Shown: piece after piece, positions 10,599-22,212 of the stretch
Numbering within the stretch: the first letter of the stretch is position 1
Layout: each line of letters begins with the position of its first letter
From: Hsuehochloa calcarea
Taxonomy: Eukaryota; Streptophyta; Magnoliopsida; Poales; Poaceae
Length of the DNA stretch: 64,000 nucleotides
Assembly (NCBI GenBank): GCA_036346395.1
Contig: CM070594.1
Span: 14,417,385 to 14,481,384, forward strand
Reading direction: 5' to 3'
Position numbers and translations under genes: made by a program
Notes under the pieces: model-generated
Told to the model about the DNA's origin: nothing
Seen by the model: only the letters and a program-made list of their open reading frames with translations
Database searches by the model: none

Positions 10599-10915
10599 AT
10601 GGTTCGTCTTCGCCGCCTCCCGATCCTCCTGAATGCATGGCCATATGTTGCGGTTGGGACCGGTTCCATATGCCTCCCGGACCAGGCCACCGCTCTCCTC
10701 CAGGTGAAGCTCTCCTTCTCCAACGCTTCCTCCTCCCTTCTGCGGCCATGGGGCGCCGGCACTGACTGCTGCGCCTGGAAAGGAGTCGCATGCGGTGCAG
10801 CGGCCTATGGTCGAGTCACTGCACTGGACCTCTCTGGGAGTGGTATCGCAACCTTTCGTGCTCTGGCTTCACCGACCATTCACGTGCGCGGGGGCGACGG
10901 CGATGGCAATGCCGA
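10599..10915 (+). pseudogene. LRR receptor-like protein, N-terminal fragment (LRRNT domain)
   Basis: From ATG 10599 the protein has a hydrophobic start, then CLPDQATALLQVKLSFSNAS, WGAGTDCCAWKGVACGAA and GRVTALDLSGSGI. This is the LRRNT_2 cap of plant receptor-like proteins (two cysteine pairs, the DCC.W.GV.C signature), residues about 24-80. The leucine-rich repeats that should follow are absent: the sequence diverges after the first LDLSG and reaches a stop at 10952. It is a truncated 5' fragment, typical of the cluster-forming immune receptor-like family, or a fragment moved by a transposon. The signal peptide is unusual, with charged residues at the start and only a weak hydrophobic stretch. 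Confidence 0.75.
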
Positions 10916-12354
10916 GCTAGCGCGTTTGTTCTTATGTTTGTTCTTTTCTTGATTCAACTAGGTAGAATTAACTTTACTTTATATATTAATTTCCTCTCGC
11001 TTGACCTATTGATATGGTACTAAACTTCTCATCTTCCATAATGCATGAGTGAATCTTTATAATTTTACGAGGATTTATTTAGAATATTATATAAGTCAAG
11101 CCCTGTTAGACTATGTAGAATGTTTGTACAAGACCATATGGATTGGTCGTAAATTTTGTGATGATGAATAATTGACTTTTGTGTTATACTGAAATTTGCG
11201 TTTGTGAAAGTTTCGATTGTTTGGAATATTCAGTTTGGCTGGTCTGATCATGCCTTGTATCGGGTGGTCGAAAAGGTGATACTTGATGATCCTTTTCGAC
11301 TGGACTCACAGTACGGGAACGCATAGCACTTTAGCTCTGAGTGTCGAATGATAGAGTTCTGAGTACTGTAGCTCCAAGTACCGAGTGGTGGAGCTTCGAC
11401 TACTGTAGCTCTGAATACCAAGTAATGTACTCAGTCGTGAGTCAAGGTGTGTACCGAGTACGAATGACAGTCGGAGTCGTATGGTCGGAAGCTACAGTGC
11501 ATGGTCGATGGTCGGAAACTACATTGACTGGTCAATGGTCGAAAGCTACAGTGTATGGTCAATGATCGAAAGCTACAGTGCCGGGTCAACGATCGAAAGC
11601 TACAGTGTTTGATCGGTGATCAGTAGTCATAGGCTTTGCGATCGGGAGTCGTAGGCTTTGCGATCAGTGGTCGTAGGCTTTTGATCAATAGTCGTAGGCT
11701 TTGCGATCAGTGGTCGTATGCTTCTGATCGACGGTCGTAGGCTTCTGGTAGGTAATCGTAGGCTTCGAGTGCTTCATTTCTTGTATTCTTATAGTACATC
11801 GAGTACTCGTGTCTGGTCGGTCAACAGTCCGACCGCTTGTACATAGTAGTCAAACCGGTTTTTAGAGTGGCCTCGTGTTGTTTTTGTGAAAGCATGGAAA
11901 TTAAGATCATGGATGATCTGGTTCGTGTTTATTGATAGATGAAAGTGTGATATGCGTGTGTGAACTAATGTTGGTCAAGTTGGAGAACTTGTGTCGGGAA
12001 AACACTATTTGATCTTTGCATATGCAAGTTGGGAGTGGAGACGGTCATGGTCGATGACGAGGAGTACCGGAACTAGGATGAGAAAATCCAAGGTTCAGAC
12101 GGTCGAAGATGTCACGAGGTGGTCGGGCTTACGCTAGTGCATGTGGAGATCAAAGGTGGATGCATGATGTGTGGAGAAGCTACGGGAGGTGCAATCCTGT
12201 AGGTTTTAACGTGTGAGGGGTTATGGAAGGTGTCTATAACTAGAATGTTTAGAGATTTTGGAAAACCCATATTTGGAGAGGTTTCGGGTCCCTTGATTTT
12301 AGAAGCAGATAGAATTTTGTGTTCAGTTTATGAGGACACGGTTTAGGGTTCTAG

Positions 12355-12364
12355 TATATAAAAG
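12355..12364 (+). promoter_or_regulatory. TATA box of copia A LTR
   Basis: TATATAAAAG at 12355-12364, about 570 bp before the PBS, in an LTR context; the expected RNA start lies 25-35 bp downstream. Inferred from position and sequence only. Confidence 0.6.
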
Positions 12365-12924
12365 GAGGGAGAGGTTAAGAGTAAGGGGAGAGCTTTTGGG
12401 CGACGACTTTGGGGCAAAAAAACTTTTGGTGTTTTCGTGCTAGGGTTTGAGGGGTGTGGTTAAAGCACTTTGTAGCCACATAACATGATTCAGAAATAAC
12501 AGATCAGATCTATTCCAAGAAAGATTAGTCATCGCTGGCGGCGTGTACTTCTGAGCATTATGTTCGACTTGTTCTCGTATATCGTCTTCGATTTGTTCTT
12601 GTTCCTTGTAGTGCGTGACTCTCCCAAGTCGAAGGATGAAGAAATCTGATAGTCGAATCATTTCGACTAGGTGATTGAAACTCCTTCGACCAGCTCGACT
12701 TCACCTTCTTCGATCACGTGCTGTACTGTTCACTCGATTATCGACAATAACATCGACTGGCATAGCATATCAGAGCAGTTTCGACCACGACAACGAGGAG
12801 ACATCTCGTACAAGTACGGTGTATTCAGTTGTCGATTAAATCCAACGTAGATCCTCTTTGGTAATTCGAAAAGAAGACACTGCAATCATTCACCCCCTCT
12901 GATTGTCGTATCCGATCCTATAAG

Positions 12925-12936
12925 TGGTATCGAGCC
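12925..12936 (+). other. Primer-binding site of copia A (initiator tRNA-Met)
   Basis: TGGTATCGAGCC matches the copia PBS TGGTATCAGAGC except for a missing A. It lies just after the LTR tail and eight bases before the gag start codon at 12944. Confidence 0.65.
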
Positions 12937-12943
12937 GGTTGCT

Positions 12944-14104
12944 ATGGCGTCAGAGAGGTATGTGAATCGCTCCCTAATGCTAGATGTTACTGATTTTGCT
13001 TTTTGAAAGTGTCATATGCAAGATTATATTGAGACTCAAGGTAGTGATGTTTGGAATAAAGTTTCTAGACCTTATGAGGTTCCGGTTTCTAATATAAATA
13101 AAACATATATTGATTTAAATGCTCAAGCTCGTAACTTGCTATTAATTATGCCCACTTAATATGAAAAACTATTTGCGATTATCATGAAGGAACTACTAAA
13201 ATTAAGAAAGTGCGTAAAGATCTTTATCAAAAAGAATATTCTGATTTTGCTATGAAGCCTGATGAAGCTATTGATGATCTTTTGCTCGGTTTGAAAAAAT
13301 ATTGTGTAATTTACGTGGTGTTAATGTTATTCCTACTGATGAAGATAATGCAACTAAAATTTTGAGATCTTTAGGTTCTGAGTGGTTGATGGTTGTCACA
13401 ACTATCAATCAAACTATCGATCTAGATACTTTAACCATGGATGACCTTTTCTCTAGATTGAAAATCTATGAGATGGAAGGTTTGCCATCTAAGATTGATA
13501 AACCTTCGTCTTTAGCACTTGTGACTAACCCCGTGCAGGCTGCTTGGTCGAGTTATTTTCTTTTGTTGGCCTTATCTTCTTTTTTAGAGGAACAATTCGA
13601 ACAACTCACTGAAGAGGATTTGGTGTTGATCCCCTCACGAGCATACAAGGTACTCAACAACATGAGGATGAGGAAGCGAGGTGGTATGTCAAGTTTGATC
13701 AAGTGCTATGAGTGTGGCGAGCCAGACCACATTAAGATGGGGTGCCCCAAGCTCAAGGGGAAGGTGATCAAGGAAGACAAGAATTATCGTTGTCAGCCAT
13801 TGAAGAAAAACAACACCAAGGATGCCAATTTCCGTCGAAATTTGCTGAAAATGTTATTTCTTCTATCGAGCATCTTGATATGAGAGATGTGGAATATGGA
13901 AGTTGCGATGACGACGACGACAAAGATGATGCTAAAGGTAAGAAGAAGAATGATGATGACTTCACGGGCATATGCTTCATGGCGAAAAACGATAATGACG
14001 GCGATGATGACAGTGATCCCGATGAGGTGAGATCATCATATGATGAGTTTGAAGATGGTTTGATTAAACTTGCGGTTGAACTAAAAAAGACAAAAAAGAA
14101 TTGA
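12944..14104 (+). pseudogene. Copia A gag (UBN2-type with CCHC zinc knuckle), broken
   Basis: The start MASERYVNRSLM runs into a TGA at 13004, and further stops and frameshifts follow up to about 13300. The longest frame (13302-13883) carries the gag core (ILRSLGSEW, FSRLKIYEMEG) and a zinc knuckle CYECGEPDHIKMGCPK at about 13710-13750. A frameshift near 13870 moves the acidic C-terminal part (aspartate-rich, FTGICFMAKND) into another frame up to 14104, where it ends exactly at a GA repeat. Gag forms the virus-like particle core in intact elements; this copy is dead. Confidence 0.85.
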
Positions 14105-15060
14105 GAGAGAGAGAGAGAGTCGTCTCCCGGACATAGTTCTTGGGCAATCAGATGCGCGTCTCGCAGCCACGCTGCCTCGCCGTCGGCCCCTGGGACACAC
14201 CGCCACAACCAAGCACCATAAAGCGCCGCTGGGCCGTGCGCCGCATCGCCCGAGGCCGCGCCGCTTGCATGCCGAGCGCCACGCCTCTGCCGCCGTCGCT
14301 GCCGTGGAGCTGCGCACCACGCCATCGCGCCGCGCCCAGCGCTACGAGTGCGTCCTACAACCGCCACCAGTGGGGGGGCTAGCTTCCCCTCACCTCCCTT
14401 TGACCCAACCTAGCAGGCTGGCTATGCATGGGTTGGGCCGGCCCACGACCGGGAAAGAAAGGAAAAAATAGGAAAAGGAAAACTCAAAAACTTGTAAAAA
14501 AGCCCTCATAAATTCGAAAATCACGAGGAAAGTTTTCAAATAAGAAAATTTTACAGGAAAAACCCCTGGAGTTTTGAGAAATTACGACAGATTTTAATAT
14601 TTTCTTACATAATAACCCTTAGGGATCCGATTTTTACGATGGATTAGTATGTTCCATGGTTATTTTTATAATTCGACTTATGGTTGTTTGCTTAATATTA
14701 TTTATTTTTATGCAATAACCTTAAATAATCCTATAAACATGGTTTTTAGGCATATGAGATTCCATAAAATTATGAATCTTTCATATTAGCACACCCTGGA
14801 AACTTCATACTAATGGGTTTTATTTTTTCTCCTAGCTTTATTTGCTGAAATTGTTTTTCTGTCATATTGGTTATTTTGAAATTATCCACATACCTCATTA
14901 ATTAGCAGAAAATCATGATAATTGCTAGGAAAATTTTGGAAAATTCATAAAAATATCTTTGAATAGATGTCAAACCAATCTTTACTGATTTTCACAATAT
15001 TCATGTTTTAGATTCTATTTTACATGTAGTAAACCTGAACATTGCATGAACCTAATGTAG
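14104..15060. other. Unassigned segment: GA run, GC-rich block, then AT-rich LTR-like sequence
   Basis: The first 55 bp (GA run then GTCGTCTCCCGGACATAG..TTCTTGGGCAATCAG) is related to 10450-10500 near the LRR fragment. A GC-rich block (14150-14450) follows, with no recognisable domain. From 14470 the sequence is AT-rich with strings such as AAATTCATAAAAATAT, reminiscent of gypsy LTRs, but no ends were found. It could contain the 5' leader of copia B. Confidence 0.35.
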
Positions 15061-15930
15061 ATGTCAGACATTGCCAAGAAAGAATTAGTTGAGCTTGCCG
15101 TGAATGGCAACAACTACCCCACTTGGTCAATGGATGCAAAGATCAGTCTGAAGTCTCGTTCTCTTGGAGTCGCCATCACCGAACCAGAAGCTGATGCCCC
15201 TGCCATCACCCAGGCTGCCAAGTATGGGGCCCTACACTTCCTCAGGCACTATCTCTATGCAAACCTAAAGTCTGAATACTTAATGGAGGAGGATCCACTA
15301 ACACTGTGGAATTCCCCGAAGGAACGCTACAACCAGCAAAGTTCTATCATACTCCCAGAAGCACAATGGGAATGGACTCACCTACGCTTTCAAGATTTTA
15401 AGACCGTGGCAGAATATGACCCTGTCATGCACAAACTTATCTCTAAATTGAATTATGTAACCATACCATTATAGAAGCTGATATGATAGAAAAGACTTTA
15501 TGCCCTTTCCACCCTAACACGAGGGTACTATAGCAACAGTATCGCAACACGAAGTACTTGAAGTACTATGAGTTGATGTACACTCTGCTGGAAGTAGGAA
15601 AACATGCAGAACTCCTGATGGGAAACCATTAGATGCGTCCTCATGGGACAATGGCTATGCCAAAAGCACACACCAATGCTCAGCAGGCTAGCAAGGGCCT
15701 GGACCGCGGAAAAGGTCCAAAACAAAATGGGGATAAATAGAAGAGGGTCGGAATGCAGAGAGGTAGGGGTAAACCCTATGGTAGAGGAAAAGGCAAAGGG
15801 AAGCCCCAAAAGCAAGACTCAGGCAACAAGACTGCTCATCCTCCATAGACATGTTTCAGATGTGGTTGCACTGGCCATTAGTCGCACACTTGCCGCACCC
15901 CGCAACACTTGGTGAATCTTTACATGTAAT
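15061..15930 (+). pseudogene. Copia B gag with zinc knuckle, broken
   Basis: ATG 15061 opens 137 codons (starts MSDIAKKELVELAVNGNNYP, contains WSMDAKISLKSR) matching the N-terminal gag domain of grass copia elements, where it precedes the UBN2 core. The frame stops at 15474, earlier than usual. The C-terminal zinc knuckle CFRCGCTGH..SHTC is readable near 15850-15895 but has a TAG between H and S. The stretch 15475-15840 is gag in shifted frames. No function is expected from this copy. Confidence 0.8.
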
Positions 15931-16347
15931 CCATTGGAAGAGTCAAGGAGACTCAAGGGAGCAAAGTTGAGGCTCACTTCGCCGCTCAGCCCGTTGTGAT
16001 TGGACTGTCTCCTAGCCATAACATCGAGAAGAATGATTATATGATTCTTGATGACGTGGCCCAGGGAGAGGGATTATGACGATCTTCTTGGGTTGGAGCT
16101 CCTGGACCTCCATGAGGACAGCCAGATCTATATGGAGATCTGGAGTAGTCTCCTCAAATAAATTTTGCAGATCAGTTTAGTTTTAGTTCTCGATGAACAC
16201 TGATTTATTTATGCTTATATTGAGCATTTATCTTTCGTTATTTGCTTAGGTTGAACTCTTGGCATTGTTATTTTTCCAGATTATTCAATTCATCTTTTAT
16301 TGGTTTACGCTTGTTCTACATTTCGAACTATGTTTCCTGTTGAATAA

Positions 16348-17769
16348 TTGTTTAATAACAAATCATGTTTTAAATATAGAACAACTCGGTACGATCCAAT
16401 GTCGGAAGAGAAAATCTGTCTTGTAGACAGTTGCACCACTAATTTAATTTTTAAGGAAGCTAAATATTTTCAGACTTTAACTAAGAAAACTGGGAATATC
16501 ATGACTATCACCGGAAGCGATGCTCTTATAGTCGGCACTAGAAGAGCCATCATAGTTCTCCCTATGGGTACCCGTATAACAGTCGAGGATGCTCTTCTGT
16601 ATCCCGAATCTAAACATGCCGTACTCAGTTTTAAAGACATTCATCTGAACGGATTTCATGTAGAAACCGATAATGAGAATGATACAGAATACCTACTCAT
16701 GACTAAGTCTAACGGATGCCAGAAGAAAGTGGTCGAAAAACTCCCTTCTTTCTCATCGGGATTGTACTACATATATATAAAACATGAAGTTTATGTTGCA
16801 ATGAAAACAATGTTTAAACACCCAAAAATATTTAAGATAGGGCATGATCGTCTGGATCATCCTGGTTTGGGTATGATGCAAAAAGTCATTAATAATTATG
16901 TTGGCCATAACATAAAAAAAACACATACTTTCCTAGACCTGAAGACTTCATGTGCCCTACGTGTGCCAAAGGAAAGTTAATTACTAGACCCTCTTATATG
17001 AAACTAAGAGATGAATCACCTAGCTTCCTGGAAAGAATTCAAGGTGATATTTGTGGATCTATCCAACCCCTGTCGGGCCCCTTTAGATATTTTATGGTGC
17101 TGTTAGATGCATCTACTAGATGGTCCTATGTTTGCCTGCTGTCTACAAGAAACCATGTTTTTGCAAAGTTACTTGCTCAAATAATCAGACTAAGAGCCAA
17201 ATTTCTGAATGATCGGATTAAGTCTATTTGAATAGACAATTAGACAATGCTGTTGAATTTATCTTAAAGGCATTTAATGATTATTGTATGGCTCTGAGCA
17301 TTAAAGTGGAGCACTCAGTACCAGATGTCCACATTCAAAATGGCCTCGCAGAGTCATCAATTAAAAGAATAAAACTTATTGCTAGACTACTCTTACAGAA
17401 TGTAGGCTGCCCACCAACTGTTGGGGCCACGCAATGCTGCACGCTATTGTATTAATCCAACTCAGACCAACTGCATATCACTCAATTCCCCCCTTGCAAT
17501 TAGTGCATGGAAAAGAACCAAGTATTTTCCATCTGCAGAAATTCGGTTGTGTTGTATACGTGTCGATTTCACCACCGGAACGTACAACCATGGGACCTCA
17601 CCGGAAGTTGGGGACCTATATAGGTTTTGAATCTTTGTCAATTATTAAATACCTAGAGCCTATGACAGGGGATATGCACACGGCTCGGTACACTGATTGT
17701 ATTTTTGATGAGGACAATTTTCCGATATTAGAGGAGGAAGGTACCACTCTAAAGAATGCTGAGAAATAG
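16348..17769 (+). pseudogene. Copia B protease / gag-pre-integrase / integrase pieces
   Basis: The frame 16348-16980 contains the aspartic protease signature region ICLVDSCTTNLIF (the usual DSG is DSC here, so the catalytic triplet is altered) and then the gag-pre-integrase zinc-binding domain (HDRLDHPGLGMMQKVI, about 16845-16900). The next frame (16950-17231) has CPTCAKGK and the integrase block IQGDICGSIQP..VLLDASTRW. A TGA near 17229 and a shift lead to LDNAVEF and VHIQNGLAESSIKRIK (17228-17455), and a further frame (17434-17769) ends the integrase. Catalytic aspartates of the D-D-E core are recognisable, but the chain is broken at least three times. Confidence 0.85.
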
Positions 17770-18533
17770 ATTGGAATGCCATTGTCAATCAGTCTTTAGA
17801 CTTATGCACTAAAGATTCAGAACTGGAAGTTCAAAAAATAATAGATTTGCAACAAATAGCTAATAATTTACCAGATGTCTTTCACTAATCTTAAAGGAGT
17901 CACAAAATCACAAATACCTACAGTAAACACACCAGAGAGAGGGAAAGTACCCTAGATGGATGTTGAATCCACTCACACCCCTCATCCAAAGAAGAGGGGG
18001 AGACCTTCGGGTGCACGGGACTTAATTCCGCAAAAACATCCACGAAAACAAAGAATAGAACAAGACAAATCACTCCATAAGACAGTTGAAGGAACCGAAC
18101 CTGATGTTGAGAAAAGCACTGAAGTGATCCATCATGAGTATCGTAACCCCAACGAAACTTTGCGCGCACAAACGCTTGGGAAATCAGAACACACAGACTC
18201 TATCATTGTGGGAAATCACGAGGAGTAGAAGAAATAAATGAAGAAATTTCCACAAATTATGTGCACTCAGGAGAGTCGATAAAAGAAAGACTACAGTTTT
18301 GACATATATTTTGCCTCTAAAATTGCTAAAACTCTTGAACTAGATCCAGAACCTAAGTCCATGACAGAGTGCCAGAAGCGCTCATATTGGGTCAAATGGA
18401 AAGAAGCAATTGAGCCAGAATTGCACTCGCTTAATAAAAAAAAGTATTCGGTCATGTTGCCCGAACACCTCATAAAGTGTTCCTTGTAGGATCTAAATGA
18501 GTTTTCACGCGGAAGAGAAATGAGAACAACCAA
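17770..18533 (+). other. Copia B linker between integrase and reverse transcriptase
   Basis: Shows only short fragments in alternating frames, for example HPKKRGRPSGARDLIP (about 17985-18030), a basic lysine/proline linker typical of this part of grass copia polyproteins, then WVKWKEAIEPELHSL at about 18387-18430, the start of the RT domain. Counted as part of the same pseudogene; no separate gene seen. Confidence 0.6.
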
Positions 18534-19061
18534 GTGGTAAGATACAAAGCGAGGTTTGTAACACAAGGGTTCACGCAGAAACCCGACATCGATTACGATG
18601 AAACCAACTTCCCTGCGATGAGTGGAACCACATTCCGATACTTAATATCAATGGCAGCATGCATGAATTTAACAATGCAATTGATGGATATAATGACCGC
18701 ATATTTATATGGTTCATTGGATACAGATATCTATATGAGAGTCCCTAAAGGAGTCAAAATTCTAGATCCTAATAAAACTAATCGCAACATGTATAGTTTC
18801 AAACTGCAGAGGTCGCTGTACGGATTGAGATAGTCGGAAAGAATGTGGTACAACCGACTAAGTGACTTTCTCCTGAAGAAGGGTTACTCAAATAATGATG
18901 ATTATCCTTGTATATTTATAAAGAAGTCACATGATGAATTTTGTATCATCTCTGTTTATGCTGATGATAATATCGTTGGAACCGCGGAGGACATAAATGA
19001 AGTAAGTTCTTACCTTGTGAAGGAGTTTGAGATGAAAGACTTGGGTAAAACCAAGTATTAC
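18534..19061 (+). pseudogene. Copia B reverse transcriptase, 5' part
   Basis: YKARFVTQGFTQKPDIDYDE at about 18540-18600 and LMDIMTAYLYGSLDTDIYMR at about 18680-18735 are the RVT_2 domain of copia elements. A TAG at 18831 interrupts just after the SLYGLR motif. The catalytic YADD lies at about 18957-18968 (context SVYADDNIVGTAEDI). The domain is cut at KTKYYC by the solo LTR inserted at 19062 and resumes at 21039. The frame start at 18534 is not a true initiation codon. Confidence 0.9.
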
Positions 19062-21038
19062 TGTGGATATCATGGAGATATGCTCATAATCTTATGATGA
19101 TGTTACAATTGGCAATGGCTTTAAAGGTTTATCGAATCACGTGTTTTTGGCAAAAATCCAGTGCTATCAGGTCATAGGCGGTCAGACTAGCCAGTGGCGG
19201 TCTGACCGGCCACCCCTGGCGGTCAGACCGATTGGGGGTGGTCCAACCGGCCATATATAAATAGTGGAATTTGGAGCTGAGCTAAAAATAGAGGGTGTAG
19301 GTAAGAGGGGGGATTCTCGTACACTTGATCTCATAATTTTTGGAGCTTCCAGTCAAAAGATCTATTCGTTTGAAATTTTCAGAGAGCTTTCGGTTTTCAA
19401 GGTATGAAATTTTGGCTAAGTCCCTTCTAGGCGGTCTGACCGGCCAGGGCGGCGGTCAGACTGGCCAGAGGCCGGTCAAACCGGCCCATAGGTGGCGGTC
19501 TGACCAATTATCACTTGTTTCATCGGCTCTCGTAGCGGCGATGTTTGTTTGTTGAGTCAAGTTCATGAGTTTCAGTGCATATATGTTGCATGATGCATGT
19601 TTTGACTAACGTGGGTCAAGTTGCGAAGAATTTGTTTCCAGAATCGATTTCTTGGTTTATTGTTGTGCAGGTTGCTTGGAGATCAACGACGGTCAACAGC
19701 GAGGATGATCGAGACTAGGCTTGAGAGCTGAGGTTCAGAACGATCGAGGATTCCGGGTGAAGTCTATGGATTCGTGCATGGCGCAAAATGGACGAGGATG
19801 TCCGAATGGGAAGTTCGTTGCGACGGGTTGCATCAAGCGGTGCGGGGGTCGGTGCAAGTGCCATGATGGTTTCGGTGGGAGCCGGATGTGGGAGACTTAC
19901 CGACACGATGAGAGCCGTTGATCAACCCACACATGACGAAGCATGGAACTGCTTCATGAAGATTGGACTCGGTCTTTGGAGAAGGATTGAGAAGGGGTAT
20001 TTTGGTAATATCACTAAAATACCGCCTTGATTGCTTTTGGCTAAACCGCGGTGCAAGACGATGCAAGAAGAAGCGGTTTAGGTCAAGAGAAGATGAAGAC
20101 GGTGCTTTAAAATGCGTGCGTGAGTTAAACCCGTTTGTGTGTAGGCTTAACGGGTGCCCAATAGGAAACTCTTCTAGAAGGTTAGCCTCCACTATAAATA
20201 TGGGAGGGTGCTGTAGCACCTCCTCAATCCTTTTGCTTATTTTGAAACCCTCGTTTTGTTTTTTAGATTAGGGAGTGGAGATGTTAGGATTCTTGAAGAG
20301 GAGATTGATTGTGTGCTCATGTATTGAATTTTGTCCTCCATGTTGGAGTGGCTGTAAACCAACAACAATCACAAATCAATATATGCAAGTTTTTCTTGAG
20401 ATGAGTCTCTTTGCATTCTTGCTCTCTATTTTGTGATTTTGGGGCCGTCTTTGATTCTCAAGTTTTCCTTGGTTTCTGCCCCTAATCTTGCTTGCTGTAA
20501 CATGTGGGATATCATCTAGGATCATCTTGATCATCTCTAACCCACGAGCAAGGTTTTGGATCTAGTTTTCGTTTTGACTCGGTTTTGAACCATCCTTCAC
20601 ACAAACGGAAAAATGTCAGAACTTTTCCAATGATCTTCACGATCTTTGATTAGAATAGGTTCCTGATATCCTAGAGAAGGTGTGTTTCAAGTTTCATCGA
20701 GTTTGGAGATGTAGATCAAAAGTTACATCTATTTGTAACTTCATTTTTTGGGCTGATTTCACTGTTCATCAGGCTGGAGGTCAGACCGCCCAAGGTGACC
20801 GGTCCGACCGCCATTAACATAGAGGTTAGACCGCCCATTACTTGAAAATTAAGTTTTGGTTGATTTTGGTTGTTTTGCTCTGGGGTTCAGATTGGATTCA
20901 ATACAAGACTTCTGCTGTGCTTGGATATTGATCTTCATAGCTATCGGAGTGAAAATTGTGTTGAATACGATCTTTGTGAAAAAGAGATAGTGCTCCTATT
21001 CACCCCCTTTCTAGTCGCCGTTTTGGTCCAACAATTAC
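19057..21038 (+). mobile_element. Solo LTR 1 (19062-21033) with ATTAC target duplication
   Basis: The LTR starts TGTGGATATC at 19062 and ends GGTCCAACA at 21033 (1972 bp). ATTAC is found immediately on both sides (19057-19061, 21034-21038). It is inserted inside the RT coding sequence of copia B, which reads on from 21039. A TATA box TATAAATA lies at 20193-20200 on the plus strand, and the tail CACCCCCTTTCTAGTCGCC resembles the LTR end of large-LTR grass copia elements. Motifs of the type GGTCNGACCG recur at 19195-19260, 19430-19505 and 20770-20840. No internal region is present, so it is a recombination-derived solo LTR. Confidence 0.9.
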
Positions 21039-21410
21039 TTAGGCCTGCAACTAGAGCACCTCCCTGAAGGAATCCTAATACACCAGTCTACCTATACCAA
21101 GAAGGTATTGGAGAAATTTAACATGGATAAATCTTATCCTTTAAAGACCCCCATGGTAGTAAGATCCCTAGATGTGGATAAAAACCCATCCAAACCGAGG
21201 ATGGGAAACGAAGAAGTTTTAGGACTAGAAGTTCTGCACTTAAGCCTCATAGGAGCACTGATGTACCTTCTGAACTGCACCAGGCATGATAATGTATTTG
21301 CGGTCAACTTATTGGCTAGACATAGTGCAGCTCTAACCAGAAAGCATTGGGCTGGCGTTAGGACTCTTCTTAGATACCTCCAAAGTACACAAGATCTTGG
21401 CTTATTTTAA
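21039..21410 (+). pseudogene. Copia B reverse transcriptase, 3' part
   Basis: Directly after the solo LTR the frame reads LGLQLEHLPEGILIHQSTYT and then KVLEKFNMDKSYPLKTPMVV (about 21039-21155), the expected continuation of the copia RT from the break at KTKYYC. It runs through SLIGALMYLLNCTRHDN and HWAGVRTLLRYLQSTQDLGLF to a stop at 21410. The join across the insertion is clean, which supports the insertion call. Confidence 0.9.
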
Positions 21411-21965
21411 CGGAAGAACCAAGACTTAACCATGGTGGGATATATGGACGCTGGCTATCATGTTTGATTCCACAGTGCCAAATCTAGAAGAACCAAGACT
21501 TGAACAAGACTTAGACTGGATTTGTATTTATATGTAGTGGTGCATCTATCTCTTGGCGGTCATTTAAGCAGACCTTGTTACCTACTTTTACCAACCTCTC
21601 GTAAATTATTGCACTATATGAAGCCTCGCGTGAATGTGTTTCGCTCAGACGTGATATTAGACATATCCAGAAGTCATGTGGTATTAACACCGTCGATACC
21701 CCCACAATTATCTAGAAGATAACGCTGCTTGTGTTGCACAAATGCAAATGAGTCATGTTAAAAGTAATATCACGAAGCATATTGCTCCCAAATTCTTCTA
21801 TCCACATGAACTCTAGAAGAATGATGATGTGAAGATCCTGCAAACTAAATCTTGTGAAAATTTGGCTAATCTATTCACTAAGTTTCTGCCTACGTTTAGT
21901 TTCTAATGATGTGTTCGTAGTATTGGAATGAAGCGGCTTAAAGAGTTGCAACGATCAGGGGGAAT
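21411..21965 (+). pseudogene. Copia B RNase H region, broken
   Basis: Fragments in several frames: an ECVS-LRRD-HIQKSCGI stretch around 21620-21685, YEDNAACVAQMQMSHVKSN around 21709-21766, then KHIAPKFFYPHEL and SCENLANLFTKFLPT up to about 21895. These are the C-terminal RNase H of copia pol. Stop codons and shifts are frequent (for example TAG after HEL at about 21811). The tail RSIGMKRLKELQRSGGIHES ends near 21972. Confidence 0.8.
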
Positions 21966-22212
21966 CCATGAATCATAATCCACTTAAGGTCCTGAAGTTT
22001 TACCTTAATCATGAAGATTAATCCAAAAGGTAGAGAGGTTGAACTATTTTTTCCCTTAGTGAATTTTTTATGAAGATTTCTTACATAAAGGCTTTTAACG
22101 AGACAACAACGCAATACAACTTGCTGATGCAATGTACTATTTTCTCTAATCATTTTTTCCCACTTAGTTTTTGGGAGGAGTTTTTAATGAGGTACGTGCA
22201 TGATGCGATATT

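Larger units (their letters stand above)
11104..14103 (+). mobile_element. Copia-type LTR retrotransposon A: 5' LTR, PBS and broken gag; pol missing
   Basis: A PBS-like TGGTATCGAGCC (12925-12936; initiator tRNA-Met type with one base missing) follows a CACCCCCTCTGATTG-type LTR tail. Upstream are a TATA box and a repetitive U3 with many GTCGTAGGCTTTGCGATC variants (11600-11770). A candidate LTR start TGTTAGACTATG lies at 11104, giving an LTR of about 1.8 kb; the last bases before the PBS are TATA rather than the usual CA, so the boundary is uncertain. Gag follows (12944-14104) and is cut off by a GA run and GC-rich sequence. No protease, integrase, RT or 3' LTR of this element is present. Confidence 0.65.

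Noticed and set aside
10444..10791. 115-codon minus-strand frame
   Set aside because: Antisense of the LRR fragment running into the GA repeat (poly SLSL).
13768..14367. 199-codon minus-strand frame
   Set aside because: Antisense of the acidic gag tail and a GC-rich block; serine-rich runs come from GAT/GAC codons on the other strand.
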